Positions 7,622 through 15,237 are shown, counted from the stretch's first letter. The stretch: 33,932 nt of DNA from Gemmata sp. (GCA_022843445.1 JALHNS010000024.1:1-33932); one strand, 5' to 3'. The notes: a model not told the origin generated them from the letters alone. Translations and numbers: made by a program.

Positions 7622-8923
7622 ATGTCGCGCGAACACGCGATCGAATTGTTCCGCGCCGCGGTAGACGCGGTGCGCCCCGAACCGCTCGTGCGCGCGGCGC
7701 TCGAAAGCGATGCCGTAGTGCGGAACGCGCCGCGGGTGATCGTAGTCGGCGCGGGAAAGGCCGGCGCGGGCATGGCCGCGGGCCTCGAAGCCGCGCTCGC
7801 GCACCGGCTCGATTCCGTTTCCGGCCTCGTAAATGTGCCTGAAGGCGTCCGCGCGAATTTGAAGCGCGTGCGGTTGCACGCGGCGCGGCCCGCGGGCGTA
7901 AACGAACCGACCGCGGCCGGCGTCACCGGTGCCGAGGAGATGCTCGCGCTGCTTTCGAGCGCCGGGCCGAACGACGTCGCGGTGTGCTTGCTTTCGGGCG
8001 GCGGGTCGGCGCTGTTGCCGGCCCCGGCGCACGGAATCGGCCTCGAAGACAAACTCGCGGTCACGAAACTGCTCCACAAGTGCGGGGCCACCATCGACGA
8101 AATGAACTGCGTGCGCAAGCACCTGTCGCGCGTGAAGGGCGGGCGACTGGCGGAAGCGTTCCGCGGCGCGCGCCTCGTGTCGCTCGTCATCTCGGATGTC
8201 GTCGGCGACCCGCTCGACGTGATCGCCTCCGGGCCGACCGCGCCGGACCCGACCACGTTCGATGACGCGCTCGCGGTGTTCGACAAGTTTTCGCTGCGCG
8301 CGAGCGCGCCGGCGTCGGTACTGCACCACCTAGAAGCCGGGGCGCGGGGCGAAGTGCCGGACACGCCGAAGGCGCTGCCCGCGAACGTCGAGAACCGCGT
8401 GATCGGGAGCAACCGCCACGCGCTGGATGCCGCGAAGCGCGCTGCGGAAACGTTGGGCTATCGCGTGCTCGATCTGGGTTCGTTCGTGGAGGGCGAAACC
8501 CGCGAGGTGGCGACCGCGGTCGCCGGCGTCGTGCGCAGCATTCGCGCGCACGCGGAACCGCTCGCGCCGCCCGCGTGCGTGCTCCTCGGCGGCGAAACTA
8601 CAGTGACTTTAGGAGCGAACTTCGGTCGTGGTGGAAGGAATCAGGAGTTCGCGCTCGCGCTGCTGCTGAAACTCGGCGCACAAGGGATGCGCGGCGTCAC
8701 CGTTCTGAGCGCGGGCACCGACGGCGAAGACGGCCCGACGGACGCCGCCGGCGCGGTCGCGGACGCTCGCACGCTTGCGAGTGCCGTGCAACACCAACTG
8801 AACGCGAACGACTTCCTGCGCCGCCACGACGCCTACGCCCTGTTCGACCGCGCCGGCGGGTTGCTGCGCACGGGCCTCACCGGAACGAACGTGATGGACG
8901 TTCGCGCGGTGCTCGTGGGGTGA
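7622..8923 (+). CDS. Class II glycerate 2-kinase (DUF4147/MOFRL)
   Basis: A 433-residue kinase expected to phosphorylate D-glycerate to 2-phosphoglycerate using ATP, linking glyoxylate or hydroxypyruvate metabolism to glycolysis. The N-terminal domain carries VIVVGAGKAGAGMA (about 40), LLSGGGSALLPAP (about 122), MNCVRKHLSRVKGGRLAEA (about 161) and SDVVGDPLDVIASGPTAPD (about 190). The C-terminal MOFRL domain carries LGGETTVTLG, GRGGRNQEFALA and SAGTDGEDGPTDAAGA. These are the standard family motifs and the length is normal. The start at 7622 has GAGG 7 nt upstream. The stop is followed 5 nt later by a large inverted repeat. Its divergent PHP neighbour may share the 47-bp promoter region, which contains GATATTCTAG. 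Confidence 0.93.
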   Translation: MSREHAIELFRAAVDAVRPEPLVRAALESDAVVRNAPRVIVVGAGKAGAGMAAGLEAALAHRLDSVSGLVNVPEGVRANLKRVRLHAARPAGVNEPTAAGVTGAEEMLALLSSAGPNDVAVCLLSGGGSALLPAPAHGIGLEDKLAVTKLLHKCGATIDEMNCVRKHLSRVKGGRLAEAFRGARLVSLVISDVVGDPLDVIASGPTAPDPTTFDDALAVFDKFSLRASAPASVLHHLEAGARGEVPDTPKALPANVENRVIGSNRHALDAAKRAAETLGYRVLDLGSFVEGETREVATAVAGVVRSIRAHAEPLAPPACVLLGGETTVTLGANFGRGGRNQEFALALLLKLGAQGMRGVTVLSAGTDGEDGPTDAAGAVADARTLASAVQHQLNANDFLRRHDAYALFDRAGGLLRTGLTGTNVMDVRAVLVG

Positions 8924-8928
8924 ACGGT

Positions 8929-9051
8929 CTTCCTGTGGTCCGGTCACTCCGTGACCGGATTTGTAGAGCTACGCGGTTGGAGTTCGTTGCCGGCCACCCG
9001 AGCGACGTCCGCTTTGAAACTCCGGTCACGGAGTGACCGGACCACAGGAAG
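8929..9051. repeat. REPIN-like perfect 31-bp inverted repeat
   Basis: Arms 8929-8959 and 9021-9051 are exact reverse complements, separated by 61 nt. Each arm consists of a flank (CTTCCTGTGG) and its own hairpin, TCCGGTCAC and GTGACCGGA around a 3-nt turn. The left arm starts 5 nt behind the glycerate kinase stop. It can form either one long stem or two separate small hairpins, and may end the glycerate kinase transcript. Confidence 0.88.
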
Positions 9052-9376
9052 CGCCGGAACTTTTTGCCGGCCGCGCGTGTAATTCCTACACGCCGGTGCG
9101 CCCGGTTCGGACGTTTTTTCCTATTGACCGCTTCGCCCGCTTCAGCGGTTCGCCCAAAGTGACGCGCGGCGTGCAATTTCGCGTTTGGCACGCCGCGTGC
9201 TTTAGCTTCAAGTGTCCAGACCTGAGCAGTGATGAACGGGGCTGGGACAGAAGAGGCAGCACCGCGTGGCCGGAACCGCGCGGTGTTCTCATACCGGTCG
9301 GTTGTGCGTCGTTCGGGGAGGTTGCGGGTGATCCGCTCCACCCGGCCGGTGTGCGACCGACCGGTTTCTCGTTTCC
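9052..9376. other. Gene-free structured intergenic stretch
   Basis: No convincing coding region is present. Several hairpins are visible: GCGTGTA/TACACGC (within 9072-9093), GCACG/CGTGC (9188-9200), CACCGCG/CGCGGTG (about 9260-9285), and an outer 10-bp perfect repeat ACCGGTCGGT (9293-9302) with ACCGACCGGT (9356-9365) enclosing GGGTG/CACCC. The last lies directly behind the stop of the minus-strand small gene and may be its terminator. A sigma-54-like TGGCACG...TGC sequence at 9186-9200 coincides with the palindrome. A non-coding RNA is possible but not shown. Confidence 0.45.
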
Positions 9377-9571
9377 TCAGCTCACCAGCGGCGGCCACTC
9401 TTTCGTTAGCCCCTCGCGCTCGATCAGTTCCAGTTGTTCCTTCGAAATGTGGTACCGCGACGCGATTTCCTTCTTGGAATCCGCGATCGTGAACGAGCGC
9501 TCGTCCTGAAGCTCCACAAGTGCGTGGAAAATGGACTTGCGCTGCTGTACCGTGAGTGATTTTGCGGCCAT
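9377..9571 (-). CDS. Small HTH-like hypothetical protein (64 aa)
   Basis: A 64-residue charged helical protein, MAAKSLTVQQRKSIFHALVE at the start and TKEWPPLVS at the end. The middle, about 30-52 (DSKKEIASRYHISKEQLELI), has the spacing of a helix-turn-helix (IASRYHIS-KEQLELI). It is too small to hold an effector domain. Translation is supported by a strong Shine-Dalgarno, GGAGGG, 8 nt before the ATG. It is transcribed away from the M20 peptidase gene, with 136 bp between the starts, so autoregulation or control of the neighbour is possible (inference). I do not recognise a named family. Confidence 0.75.
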   Translation of the reverse strand: MAAKSLTVQQRKSIFHALVELQDERSFTIADSKKEIASRYHISKEQLELIEREGLTKEWPPLVS

Positions 9572-9707
9572 ATTGGTGTCCCTCCGGGGATGTTCGGGCA
9601 AGTGTCTATTCCAGTGTACGCCCGCCGAGTGCCGCCCGGATGCCGGATTCCGCCCGGTTTTCGCACCTTCGCGCGCCCGTTCGCGCCACGCTACGAAAGG
9701 TCCGCTC

Positions 9708-11063
9708 ATGCGCTCCGCTCGACCCGCACTCGCCGCCGTGCTGCTGTCTGCACTCGCGCTGTCCGGGGCGCAACCGGAACCACCCGCACCCCCCGCCGGG
9801 TGGGTGAAAGAAACGGTCGCGGCGGTGGACAAGAAACTGGACGCCGAAATCGCCGATCTCGTCGCGCTGTACCAACACCTGCATGCGAACCCGGAGCTGT
9901 CGTTCCAAGAGGTGAACACGGCGAAGCGGATGGCGGCTGAAGCGAAGAAGGCCGGGTTCGAGGTGACGGAGAACGTCGGCGGGGGCGTGGTCGCTGTGCT
10001 GAAGAACGGCCCCGGCCCGGTGGTGCTGATTCGCACCGACATGGACGCGCTGCCCATCGTCGAGCAAACCGGGCTGCCCTACGCGAGCAAAGTGAAGACC
10101 AAGAACCGCGACGGCGTGGAAGTGGGCGTGATGCACGCATGCGGCCACGACATTCACATGACGAGTTGGGTGGGCACCGCTCGCGTGCTGGCTTCGATGA
10201 AAGACAAGTGGAGCGGGACGCTGGTGCTGATCGCGCAACCGGCGGAGGAGATCATCGCGGGCGCGAAGAAGATGCTCGAAGCGGGGCTGTACACGAAGTT
10301 CCCGAAGCCGGACTTCGCGCTCGCGCTGCACGCGGACCCGCTATTCCCCGCGGGCACGCTCGCGTACAGCGAGGGGCTGGCGCTCGCCAACTCGGACACC
10401 ATCGACATTCTCGTGAAGGGGAAGGGCGGGCACGGCGCGGCCCCGCACCTGACCATCGACCCGGTGGTGATCGCGGCGCGCATCATCTTGGATTTGCAGA
10501 CGATCGTGAGCCGCGAAACGGACCCGTTCGACCCCGTGGTGGTGACGGTGGGTTCGATCCACGGCGGTACGAAGCACAACATCATCCCGAACGAAGTGAA
10601 GTTGCAGCTCACCGTTCGCACGACCAAAACCGAGACCCGCGACCGCGTGCTGAAGGCCATCGACCGCATCGCGAAGGCCGCCGCGCTCGCCGCGAACGCC
10701 CCGCCGCCGGAGGTGAAGGTGAGTTTGGAGGAGTACACGCCCGCGACCTACAACGACGTGCCGCTGTCGCGTCGGTGCGGGGCGCTGTTCCGCGAGTCAC
10801 AGGGCGCGGACGCGGTGCGGTTGCGGAAGCCGGTGATGGGTGCGGAAGACTTCGGCCGCTTCTCGGAGGGCAAAACGCCGATCTTCATGTACTTCATCGG
10901 CACCATCTCGCAAGAGAAGTACGACGCGGCACAGAAGCCGGGCGCGGCCCCGCTCCCGGGGATGCACACCGACGCCTACGCCCCAGTGCCGGAACCGAGC
11001 GTGCGCACCGGCACCCGCACGATGAGCCTCGCGGCGCTGGATTTGTTGCGCAAGGGGAAGTGA
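9708..11063 (+). CDS. Secreted M20-family amidohydrolase/carboxypeptidase
   Basis: A 451-residue zinc-dependent amidohydrolase of the M20D (hippurate hydrolase/N-acyl-amino-acid amidohydrolase) type with a Sec signal peptide (about 1-21), so it acts in the periplasm or outside. The metal and catalytic motifs are IRTDMDALPI (108-117), MHACGHDIHM (142-151), PAEE (178-181), KGGHGAAPH (239-247, dimerisation domain) and MGAEDF (377-382), with a late His at 420. Length fits the family plus signal. The start at 9708 follows AAAGG by 7 nt; the frame continues 59 codons upstream without a signal. The gene ends 3 bp from the convergent lipoprotein gene, with no terminator between them. Confidence 0.93.
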   Translation: MRSARPALAAVLLSALALSGAQPEPPAPPAGWVKETVAAVDKKLDAEIADLVALYQHLHANPELSFQEVNTAKRMAAEAKKAGFEVTENVGGGVVAVLKNGPGPVVLIRTDMDALPIVEQTGLPYASKVKTKNRDGVEVGVMHACGHDIHMTSWVGTARVLASMKDKWSGTLVLIAQPAEEIIAGAKKMLEAGLYTKFPKPDFALALHADPLFPAGTLAYSEGLALANSDTIDILVKGKGGHGAAPHLTIDPVVIAARIILDLQTIVSRETDPFDPVVVTVGSIHGGTKHNIIPNEVKLQLTVRTTKTETRDRVLKAIDRIAKAAALAANAPPPEVKVSLEEYTPATYNDVPLSRRCGALFRESQGADAVRLRKPVMGAEDFGRFSEGKTPIFMYFIGTISQEKYDAAQKPGAAPLPGMHTDAYAPVPEPSVRTGTRTMSLAALDLLRKGK

Positions 11064-11066
11064 ACG

Positions 11067-11666
11067 CTACTTGGTCGCCTTGAACGATTGCAGGACGGCT
11101 TCGTCGTCGCCGTCATCTGTTTTGAAGCTGTTCTTGACCATCCCGACGCGCGGGGCGTACCAGAAACTCGCCCTTTGCATCCTGCCCGCAGAGGTGATTT
11201 CCCAATCGACTCGGATCGCTTGATACTTCCCGGCGGGCGTCTCGACCTCCTCGGCGCAGGCCACCGTCGCCGTGCCTTCGAGTTCGTCCGAATCCGGCCG
11301 CTTCCGTTTCCAAGTGTCGCCGGCCTTCGCAGGCAGTTTCAGGACGCACCTCGGCGGATCGAATTTCTCGCCACCAACTTCAACTTCGTAGACACCGTTT
11401 TTGGAAACGAGAACCTTCATCGCGGTGACGGTCTTGTCCTTCTCTACCCGCCCCACGGTAACGAGTTTCCCCGCCTTCGTTTGTTCGACGTGCGTGACGG
11501 TGGCTGTGTCTTCTCGCTTGTGTAGGGCGAGCGTATACGTCCAAGTCGCGCCCACTTCGACGGGAAAATACAGGTCCGCGTCTTTCACGCGCGGGACCGG
11601 TGCCGGCGCGGCGTACGATGCGCACGCGGCCAGCGCCAAAAGTGCCGCGACCGACGAACGGACCAT
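11067..11666 (-). CDS. Putative lipoprotein of unknown function
   Basis: A 199-residue exported protein. The N-terminus MVRSSVAALLALAAC has a short hydrophobic core and a possible lipobox LAAC (Cys15); ordinary signal peptidase cleavage near SYAAP is the alternative. The mature part is beta-rich: YFPVEVGATWTYTL opens it, VETPAGKYQAIRVDWE is in the middle and WYAPRVGMVK near the end, a pattern seen in planctomycete and other bacterial exported proteins of unknown function. GGGAG lies 6-7 nt before the start. A small hairpin (11684-11700) and a 161-bp inverted repeat lie just upstream, so the leader of this gene is repeat-derived. Confidence 0.8.
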   Translation of the reverse strand: MVRSSVAALLALAACASYAAPAPVPRVKDADLYFPVEVGATWTYTLALHKREDTATVTHVEQTKAGKLVTVGRVEKDKTVTAMKVLVSKNGVYEVEVGGEKFDPPRCVLKLPAKAGDTWKRKRPDSDELEGTATVACAEEVETPAGKYQAIRVDWEITSAGRMQRASFWYAPRVGMVKNSFKTDDGDDEAVLQSFKATK

Positions 11667-11703
11667 CGCACGCTCCCGGTGTGAACCCGTGAAGCGGGTT
11701 CGG

Positions 11704-11864
11704 TTGTTGGTAGTAACCCGCTTCAGCGGGTTTCCCAAACACCGAAATCGAAAGCGCAACACATCGAGAAACAAACGCAGTTCGTGTGTCGCGTTGGTAA
11801 CTCCCGTCGCGTCGCTCTCGCTGCGGTGTTTGGGAAACCCGCTGAAGCGGGTTACTACCAACAA
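11704..11864. repeat. REPIN-like perfect 41-bp inverted repeat
   Basis: Arms 11704-11744 and 11824-11864 are exact reverse complements over 41 bp, separated by 79 nt. Each arm contains its own hairpin, AACCCGC/GCGGGTT around TTCA or TGAA, between unique flanks (TTGTTGGTAGT and TTTCCCAAACACCG). A degenerate third copy of the inner hairpin lies at 11684-11700. The element lies 14 nt behind the nuoN stop and 37 nt before the start codon of the lipoprotein gene, both on the minus strand. It may end the nuoN transcript or stabilise its 3' end. Confidence 0.9.
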
Positions 11865-11878
11865 ACTCGCCGCGCTCG

Positions 11879-13483
11879 TCACTTCACTTTGAACGTGTCC
11901 GCGGCGCGGGCGCATTCGCCCATCAGCGGCTCCCACACCACGCCCGCGAACACCAGCGCCACCACCAACCCCACGAGAAACACACTTGCCAGTAGGGGGA
12001 GGCGCACCGGGGCGGCTTGCGGCGCGTCTTCGAGCAGCGCGGCGCGGGCGATCTTCAGGTAGTAGTACGCGCTCGCCACGGTGTTCAGCGCGCCCACGCC
12101 GAGCATCACCAGCCACAGCGTGCCGAGCCACGGCGGAGCGCCCTTCGTGGCGTCGTACACCGACGCGAACACTTGGAATTTCCCCGCGAACCCGGCCAGC
12201 GGCGGTAGACCCAACAGGCTCGCCAAGAACACCACCAGCGCCACCGCCGCCAACGGGCTGCGCTTCACCAAGCCGCGGCAGTCGTCGATTTGCTCTGCGC
12301 CGGTTGCATTCCGCACGAGGGCGACGACGGCGAACGCGCCGAGGTTCATGCACACGTACGCTGCGAGGTAGTACAGCACCGCGCCGGCCCCGGTGGTCGT
12401 GAACACCGCGACGCCCATGAGCATGTAGCCGGCGTGCGCTATGGTGCTGTACGCGAGCAGCCGCTTTAGGTTCGTTTGGCCGAACGCCGCGAGGTTCCCG
12501 AACGTGACCGTGAGCATCGCCACCACCGCGACCGCCGCGCCCAAGTGCGACGGCACAGCCCACGGGTCGCTTTGTGCGCCGTGTAGCGAGAACAGCACGC
12601 GGCCCGTTAGCCCGATCGCGCCGGCCTTCGACGCCACCGACAGGAACCCCGCGACTTCCGCCGCCGCGCCCTCGAACACGTCCGGGCACCAGAACTGGAA
12701 CGGCACGGCCGCGAGCTTGAACCCTAACCCAACGAGCGTGAGCGCCAGCCCCGCGAGGACCGGCAGATCGAACCCGCGGGCCGCGATGCCGGTGCAGACG
12801 TCGCGCAACGCGCTGCTGCCGAACGTGCCGCTGAGTAGCGTGATGCCGTACAGCATGACACCGCTCGCGGCGGCCCCGTAGATCACGTATTTGAGCGCCG
12901 ACTCGCTGCCGGTGCGCTTGCCCTTCAGGAACCCCGCGAGCGCGTACCCCGGCAGGCTCGCCATTTCCACCGCGATGAACACCATCAGCAGGTGGCTCGC
13001 AGACGCCATCAGCATCATGCCAAGCGTGCCGCCGAGCAGCAGCGCGTAGAAGTCTGCGGAGTCGTCGCACTCCCGCCCCGCGGTGCTTCCGACCGCCCCC
13101 GAAGGGGGCGCGGAGGAAGGGCCGCGCGTGCGGGAGTTCTCAGCGGCTGGAATGCCGCTGAAGAGGGTGAGCAGCACCGTGAGCAGCGCGGCACTCAGCA
13201 CGACGATGCGCACGAACCCGCCCCACGCGTCGGACGTGAGCATTGCGCCGAAGAACGGCCCGGCCCATTGGCCCTCGATCCACTGGTTCACGGCCGCGAA
13301 CAGCGCCACCGCGAGCGCCGACACCGCGAGGCCGCCGAGGTGCGCGCGGTCGAGCGCGGGCACGAGGCGCGCGAGCAGCAGCGCGACCACCCCGGCGCAC
13401 ACCGCGAGTTCCGGCAGGAACACGAGCAGATCGCCGCCGAGCGCGGACTGGAGCTTCTGCGTGTCAGAGAGCGATGGGAACAT
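11879..13483 (-). CDS. nuoN: NADH-quinone oxidoreductase subunit N
   Basis: A 534-residue antiporter-like proton-pumping subunit of respiratory complex I, with about 14 transmembrane helices. Hallmarks are FYALLLGGTLGMMLMASASHLLMVFIAVE, the lysine-bearing helix around GLGFKLAAVPFQFWCPDVFEG, and LKRLLAYSTIAHAGYMLMG. The start at 13483 (MFPSLSDTQKLQ) follows AAAGG by 6 nt. The loop before FYALLLGG (residues about 110-142) is expanded and encoded by palindromic repeat DNA (13069-13160). No other nuo gene is in the window: upstream is the divergent aquaporin gene, so this copy is not in an A-N operon here. The subunit may be supplied in trans to a complex encoded elsewhere, or be a second copy. 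Confidence 0.95.
   Translation of the reverse strand: MFPSLSDTQKLQSALGGDLLVFLPELAVCAGVVALLLARLVPALDRAHLGGLAVSALAVALFAAVNQWIEGQWAGPFFGAMLTSDAWGGFVRIVVLSAALLTVLLTLFSGIPAAENSRTRGPSSAPPSGAVGSTAGRECDDSADFYALLLGGTLGMMLMASASHLLMVFIAVEMASLPGYALAGFLKGKRTGSESALKYVIYGAAASGVMLYGITLLSGTFGSSALRDVCTGIAARGFDLPVLAGLALTLVGLGFKLAAVPFQFWCPDVFEGAAAEVAGFLSVASKAGAIGLTGRVLFSLHGAQSDPWAVPSHLGAAVAVVAMLTVTFGNLAAFGQTNLKRLLAYSTIAHAGYMLMGVAVFTTTGAGAVLYYLAAYVCMNLGAFAVVALVRNATGAEQIDDCRGLVKRSPLAAVALVVFLASLLGLPPLAGFAGKFQVFASVYDATKGAPPWLGTLWLVMLGVGALNTVASAYYYLKIARAALLEDAPQAAPVRLPLLASVFLVGLVVALVFAGVVWEPLMGECARAADTFKVK
13069..13160. repeat. Nested palindromic insert inside nuoN
   Basis: From 13069 to 13137 (69 bp) the sequence folds as concentric stems: 13069-13076 with 13130-13137, 13079-13083 with 13122-13126, 13086-13090 with 13115-13119, and 13094-13100 with 13104-13110 around GAA. 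A second hairpin (CAGCGGC 13141-13147 with GCCGCTG 13154-13160) adjoins it. Both lie in the coding region of nuoN without breaking the frame and add a polar Ser/Pro/Gly/Arg stretch between two helices. Confidence 0.8.
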
Positions 13484-13726
13484 GCGCGCCTTTGGTGAGG
13501 CACCCGCGGGTCGCCGAGATTGCAACTGCAAGTGAGGCGGCCCGCGGACTAAACAGAAGCGGTAACTTACCCGCGGCGCGCGTTCGCGGGAAGTGGGCAG
13601 TGCGGCGGTCGAACACGCGCCCGGTTGCGGACCTGTTCGCGCCCAAAGTGCGGCCTTAACACGATCCTCACGCACCGCGCGGTGCGAGTTCGTATCACGT
13701 CTGCACCCCCCTGCCCCGAGTTCGCC

Positions 13727-14416
13727 ATGCGCCGCCGCCTCACCGCCGAGTTCCTCGCCACGTTCGTGCTCGTGTTCGGGGGCACCGGCGTTGTCGTTGC
13801 GAACCAACTCACCGGGGGCGGGGGCGGTCTCGTTGGGGTCGCGCTCGTGTGGGGGCTGCTGGTGGCGGTGATGGCTTACGCGGTCGGCCCGGTGTCCGGG
13901 GCGCACATGAACCCGGCGGTCACGGTGGGGCTTGCCGCCGCGAAGCAGTTTCCGTGGCGCGAAGTACCGTGGTACATCGGTGCGCAGTGCGCCGGGGCGT
14001 TTGCGGCCAGCGGGTTGCTCGCGGCGCTCACGTGGCGCGCCCCCGCGGGCCTCGCGCCCACGCAGGTGTACGCGCCCGGCGGCGCGCCGTGGGTGCTGGA
14101 GTGCTTCGTGCTGGAAGTGTGGCTCACGGCGGTGCTCGCGTTCGTGGTGCTGGCACTCTCGCGCGCGAAGCCCGAAGTGCGGGCGCTCGGCGGGCTGATC
14201 GTGGGTGGCGTCATCGCGCTCGAAGTGCTGTTCGCCGGGCCGATCACCGGGGCGAGCATGAACCCGGCCCGGTCGCTCGCGCCCGCGGTGCTCGGTGGCA
14301 CCCTCGATCACCTGTGGCTGTACCTCACGGCCCCGTTCCTCGGCGCGCTGCTCGCGGTGCCGGCGTGCGTGCTCGTCCAAGAACCCGGTTGCTGCCGCGA
14401 AGGAGCCTGCTCGTGA
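13727..14416 (+). CDS. MIP-family channel (aquaporin/aquaglyceroporin), arsenic-linked
   Basis: A 229-residue, six-helix major intrinsic protein. Both pore motifs are intact: SGAHMNPAVTVG (about 60-71) and GASMNPARSLAPA (about 177-189), the second with the selectivity-filter arginine. The start MRRRLTAEFLATFVLVFGGTG is typical, and a GAG lies about 6 nt before the ATG at 13727. Its stop overlaps the arsC start by 4 nt (GTGA). This arrangement matches the rhizobial AqpS-ArsC pathway, in which arsenate is reduced inside and arsenite leaves through the channel. On that basis arsenite export is the likely role (inference); plain water or glycerol transport is the alternative. The C-terminus ends in a cysteine-rich PGCCREGACS, which might bind trivalent arsenic. 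Confidence 0.93.
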   Translation: MRRRLTAEFLATFVLVFGGTGVVVANQLTGGGGGLVGVALVWGLLVAVMAYAVGPVSGAHMNPAVTVGLAAAKQFPWREVPWYIGAQCAGAFAASGLLAALTWRAPAGLAPTQVYAPGGAPWVLECFVLEVWLTAVLAFVVLALSRAKPEVRALGGLIVGGVIALEVLFAGPITGASMNPARSLAPAVLGGTLDHLWLYLTAPFLGALLAVPACVLVQEPGCCREGACS

Positions 14417-14850
14417 GTGAACCGAAAGTGCGCGTCCTGTTCGTGTGCGTGGAGAACTCGAACCGGAGCCAGATGGCGCAGGCGTTCGCGGCGCTGTTCG
14501 GCGGCGACCGCGTCGAGGCGCTTTCTGCCGGGAGCCGACCGAGCGGGAAGGTGAACCCGAAGGCCGTGAGCGCGATGGCCGAACTCGGCTACGACCTCAC
14601 GTCGCACGCGTCCAAGTCCGTCGATCAGTTCAACGGCCAAGAGATCGACGCCGCGGTGACGATGGGCTGCGGCGACGCCTGCCCGCTGGTGAACGCGAAG
14701 CACCGCTACGACTGGCAAATCCCGGACCCGCGAGAGATGCCGCCGGACGAGTTCCGCAAGGTGCGCGACTTCATCGCCGAAAAGGTGAAGGCGCTGCTCG
14801 CGGACCTCGGCGTTCCGGCTCGCACGGGCGCTGCACCCGGCACCGCTTGA
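14413..14850 (+). CDS. arsC: Arsenate reductase, LMW-phosphatase type
   Basis: A 145-residue protein of the low-molecular-weight tyrosine phosphatase fold. The P-loop CVENSNRS (C12-x5-R18) and the CGDAC pair (C86, C90) match the three-cysteine relay of thioredoxin-coupled arsenate reductases, and DPREMP supplies the catalytic Asp region. It reduces arsenate to arsenite in the cytoplasm. The GTG start at 14413 overlaps the aquaporin stop by 4 nt and follows AAGGAG by 7 nt. This coupling makes co-expression with the channel almost certain. A pure protein phosphatase is the less likely alternative. Confidence 0.9.
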   Translation: MSEPKVRVLFVCVENSNRSQMAQAFAALFGGDRVEALSAGSRPSGKVNPKAVSAMAELGYDLTSHASKSVDQFNGQEIDAAVTMGCGDACPLVNAKHRYDWQIPDPREMPPDEFRKVRDFIAEKVKALLADLGVPARTGAAPGTA

Positions 14851-14925
14851 CGTTGCGCCGCGGTGTGGTATTACTCACTGCATTACGCGCCTGTCCGCGC
14901 GCACATGCAACAAGGGCTGCCGCTC

Positions 14926-15237
14926 ATGGCACACGTCGTTACCGCGAACTGCAACGACTGCAAGTACACCGACTGCTGCGTCGTCTGCCCGGTGGAGTGC
15001 TTCTACCAAGACGACAAGATGCTCTACATCGACCCGGAAGACTGCATCGACTGCGAGGCGTGCGTGCCCGAGTGCCCGGTCGAAGCGATCTACTCCGAGC
15101 CGAACGTGCCGGCCCAGTGGAGCAGCTACATTCAACTGAACGTGGAGCGCGCCGCGGCGCTCAAGGCCGCCGGCGGCGACGCGCACATCACCGAAAAGGG
15201 CACCGCCCTCGAAGGCCCGGACTGCAAGAAGAAGTAG
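14926..15237 (+). CDS. fdxA: 7Fe-8S ferredoxin
   Basis: A 103-residue FdxA-type ferredoxin with one [3Fe-4S] and one [4Fe-4S] cluster. The first motif is C9-x7-C17-x3-C21-P; the second is C40IDC43EAC46VPEC50P. Extra cysteines occur at 12, 18 and 25. The C-terminal extension with WSSYIQLNVERAAAL is normal for FdxA. Start MAHVVTANCNDCKYTDC at 14926 is the family norm; an earlier in-frame ATG at 14863 adds 21 unsupported residues. It lies 75 bp behind arsC. Possible roles are electron supply to radical-SAM or other redox enzymes; HemW downstream is a candidate partner only by position. Confidence 0.92.
   Translation: MAHVVTANCNDCKYTDCCVVCPVECFYQDDKMLYIDPEDCIDCEACVPECPVEAIYSEPNVPAQWSSYIQLNVERAAALKAAGGDAHITEKGTALEGPDCKKK

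Noticed and set aside
13484-13726. Hidden small gene between nuoN and the aquaporin gene
   Set aside because: Short frames are Arg/Pro-rich without a ribosome-binding site; the gap of 243 bp is adequate as a divergent promoter region.
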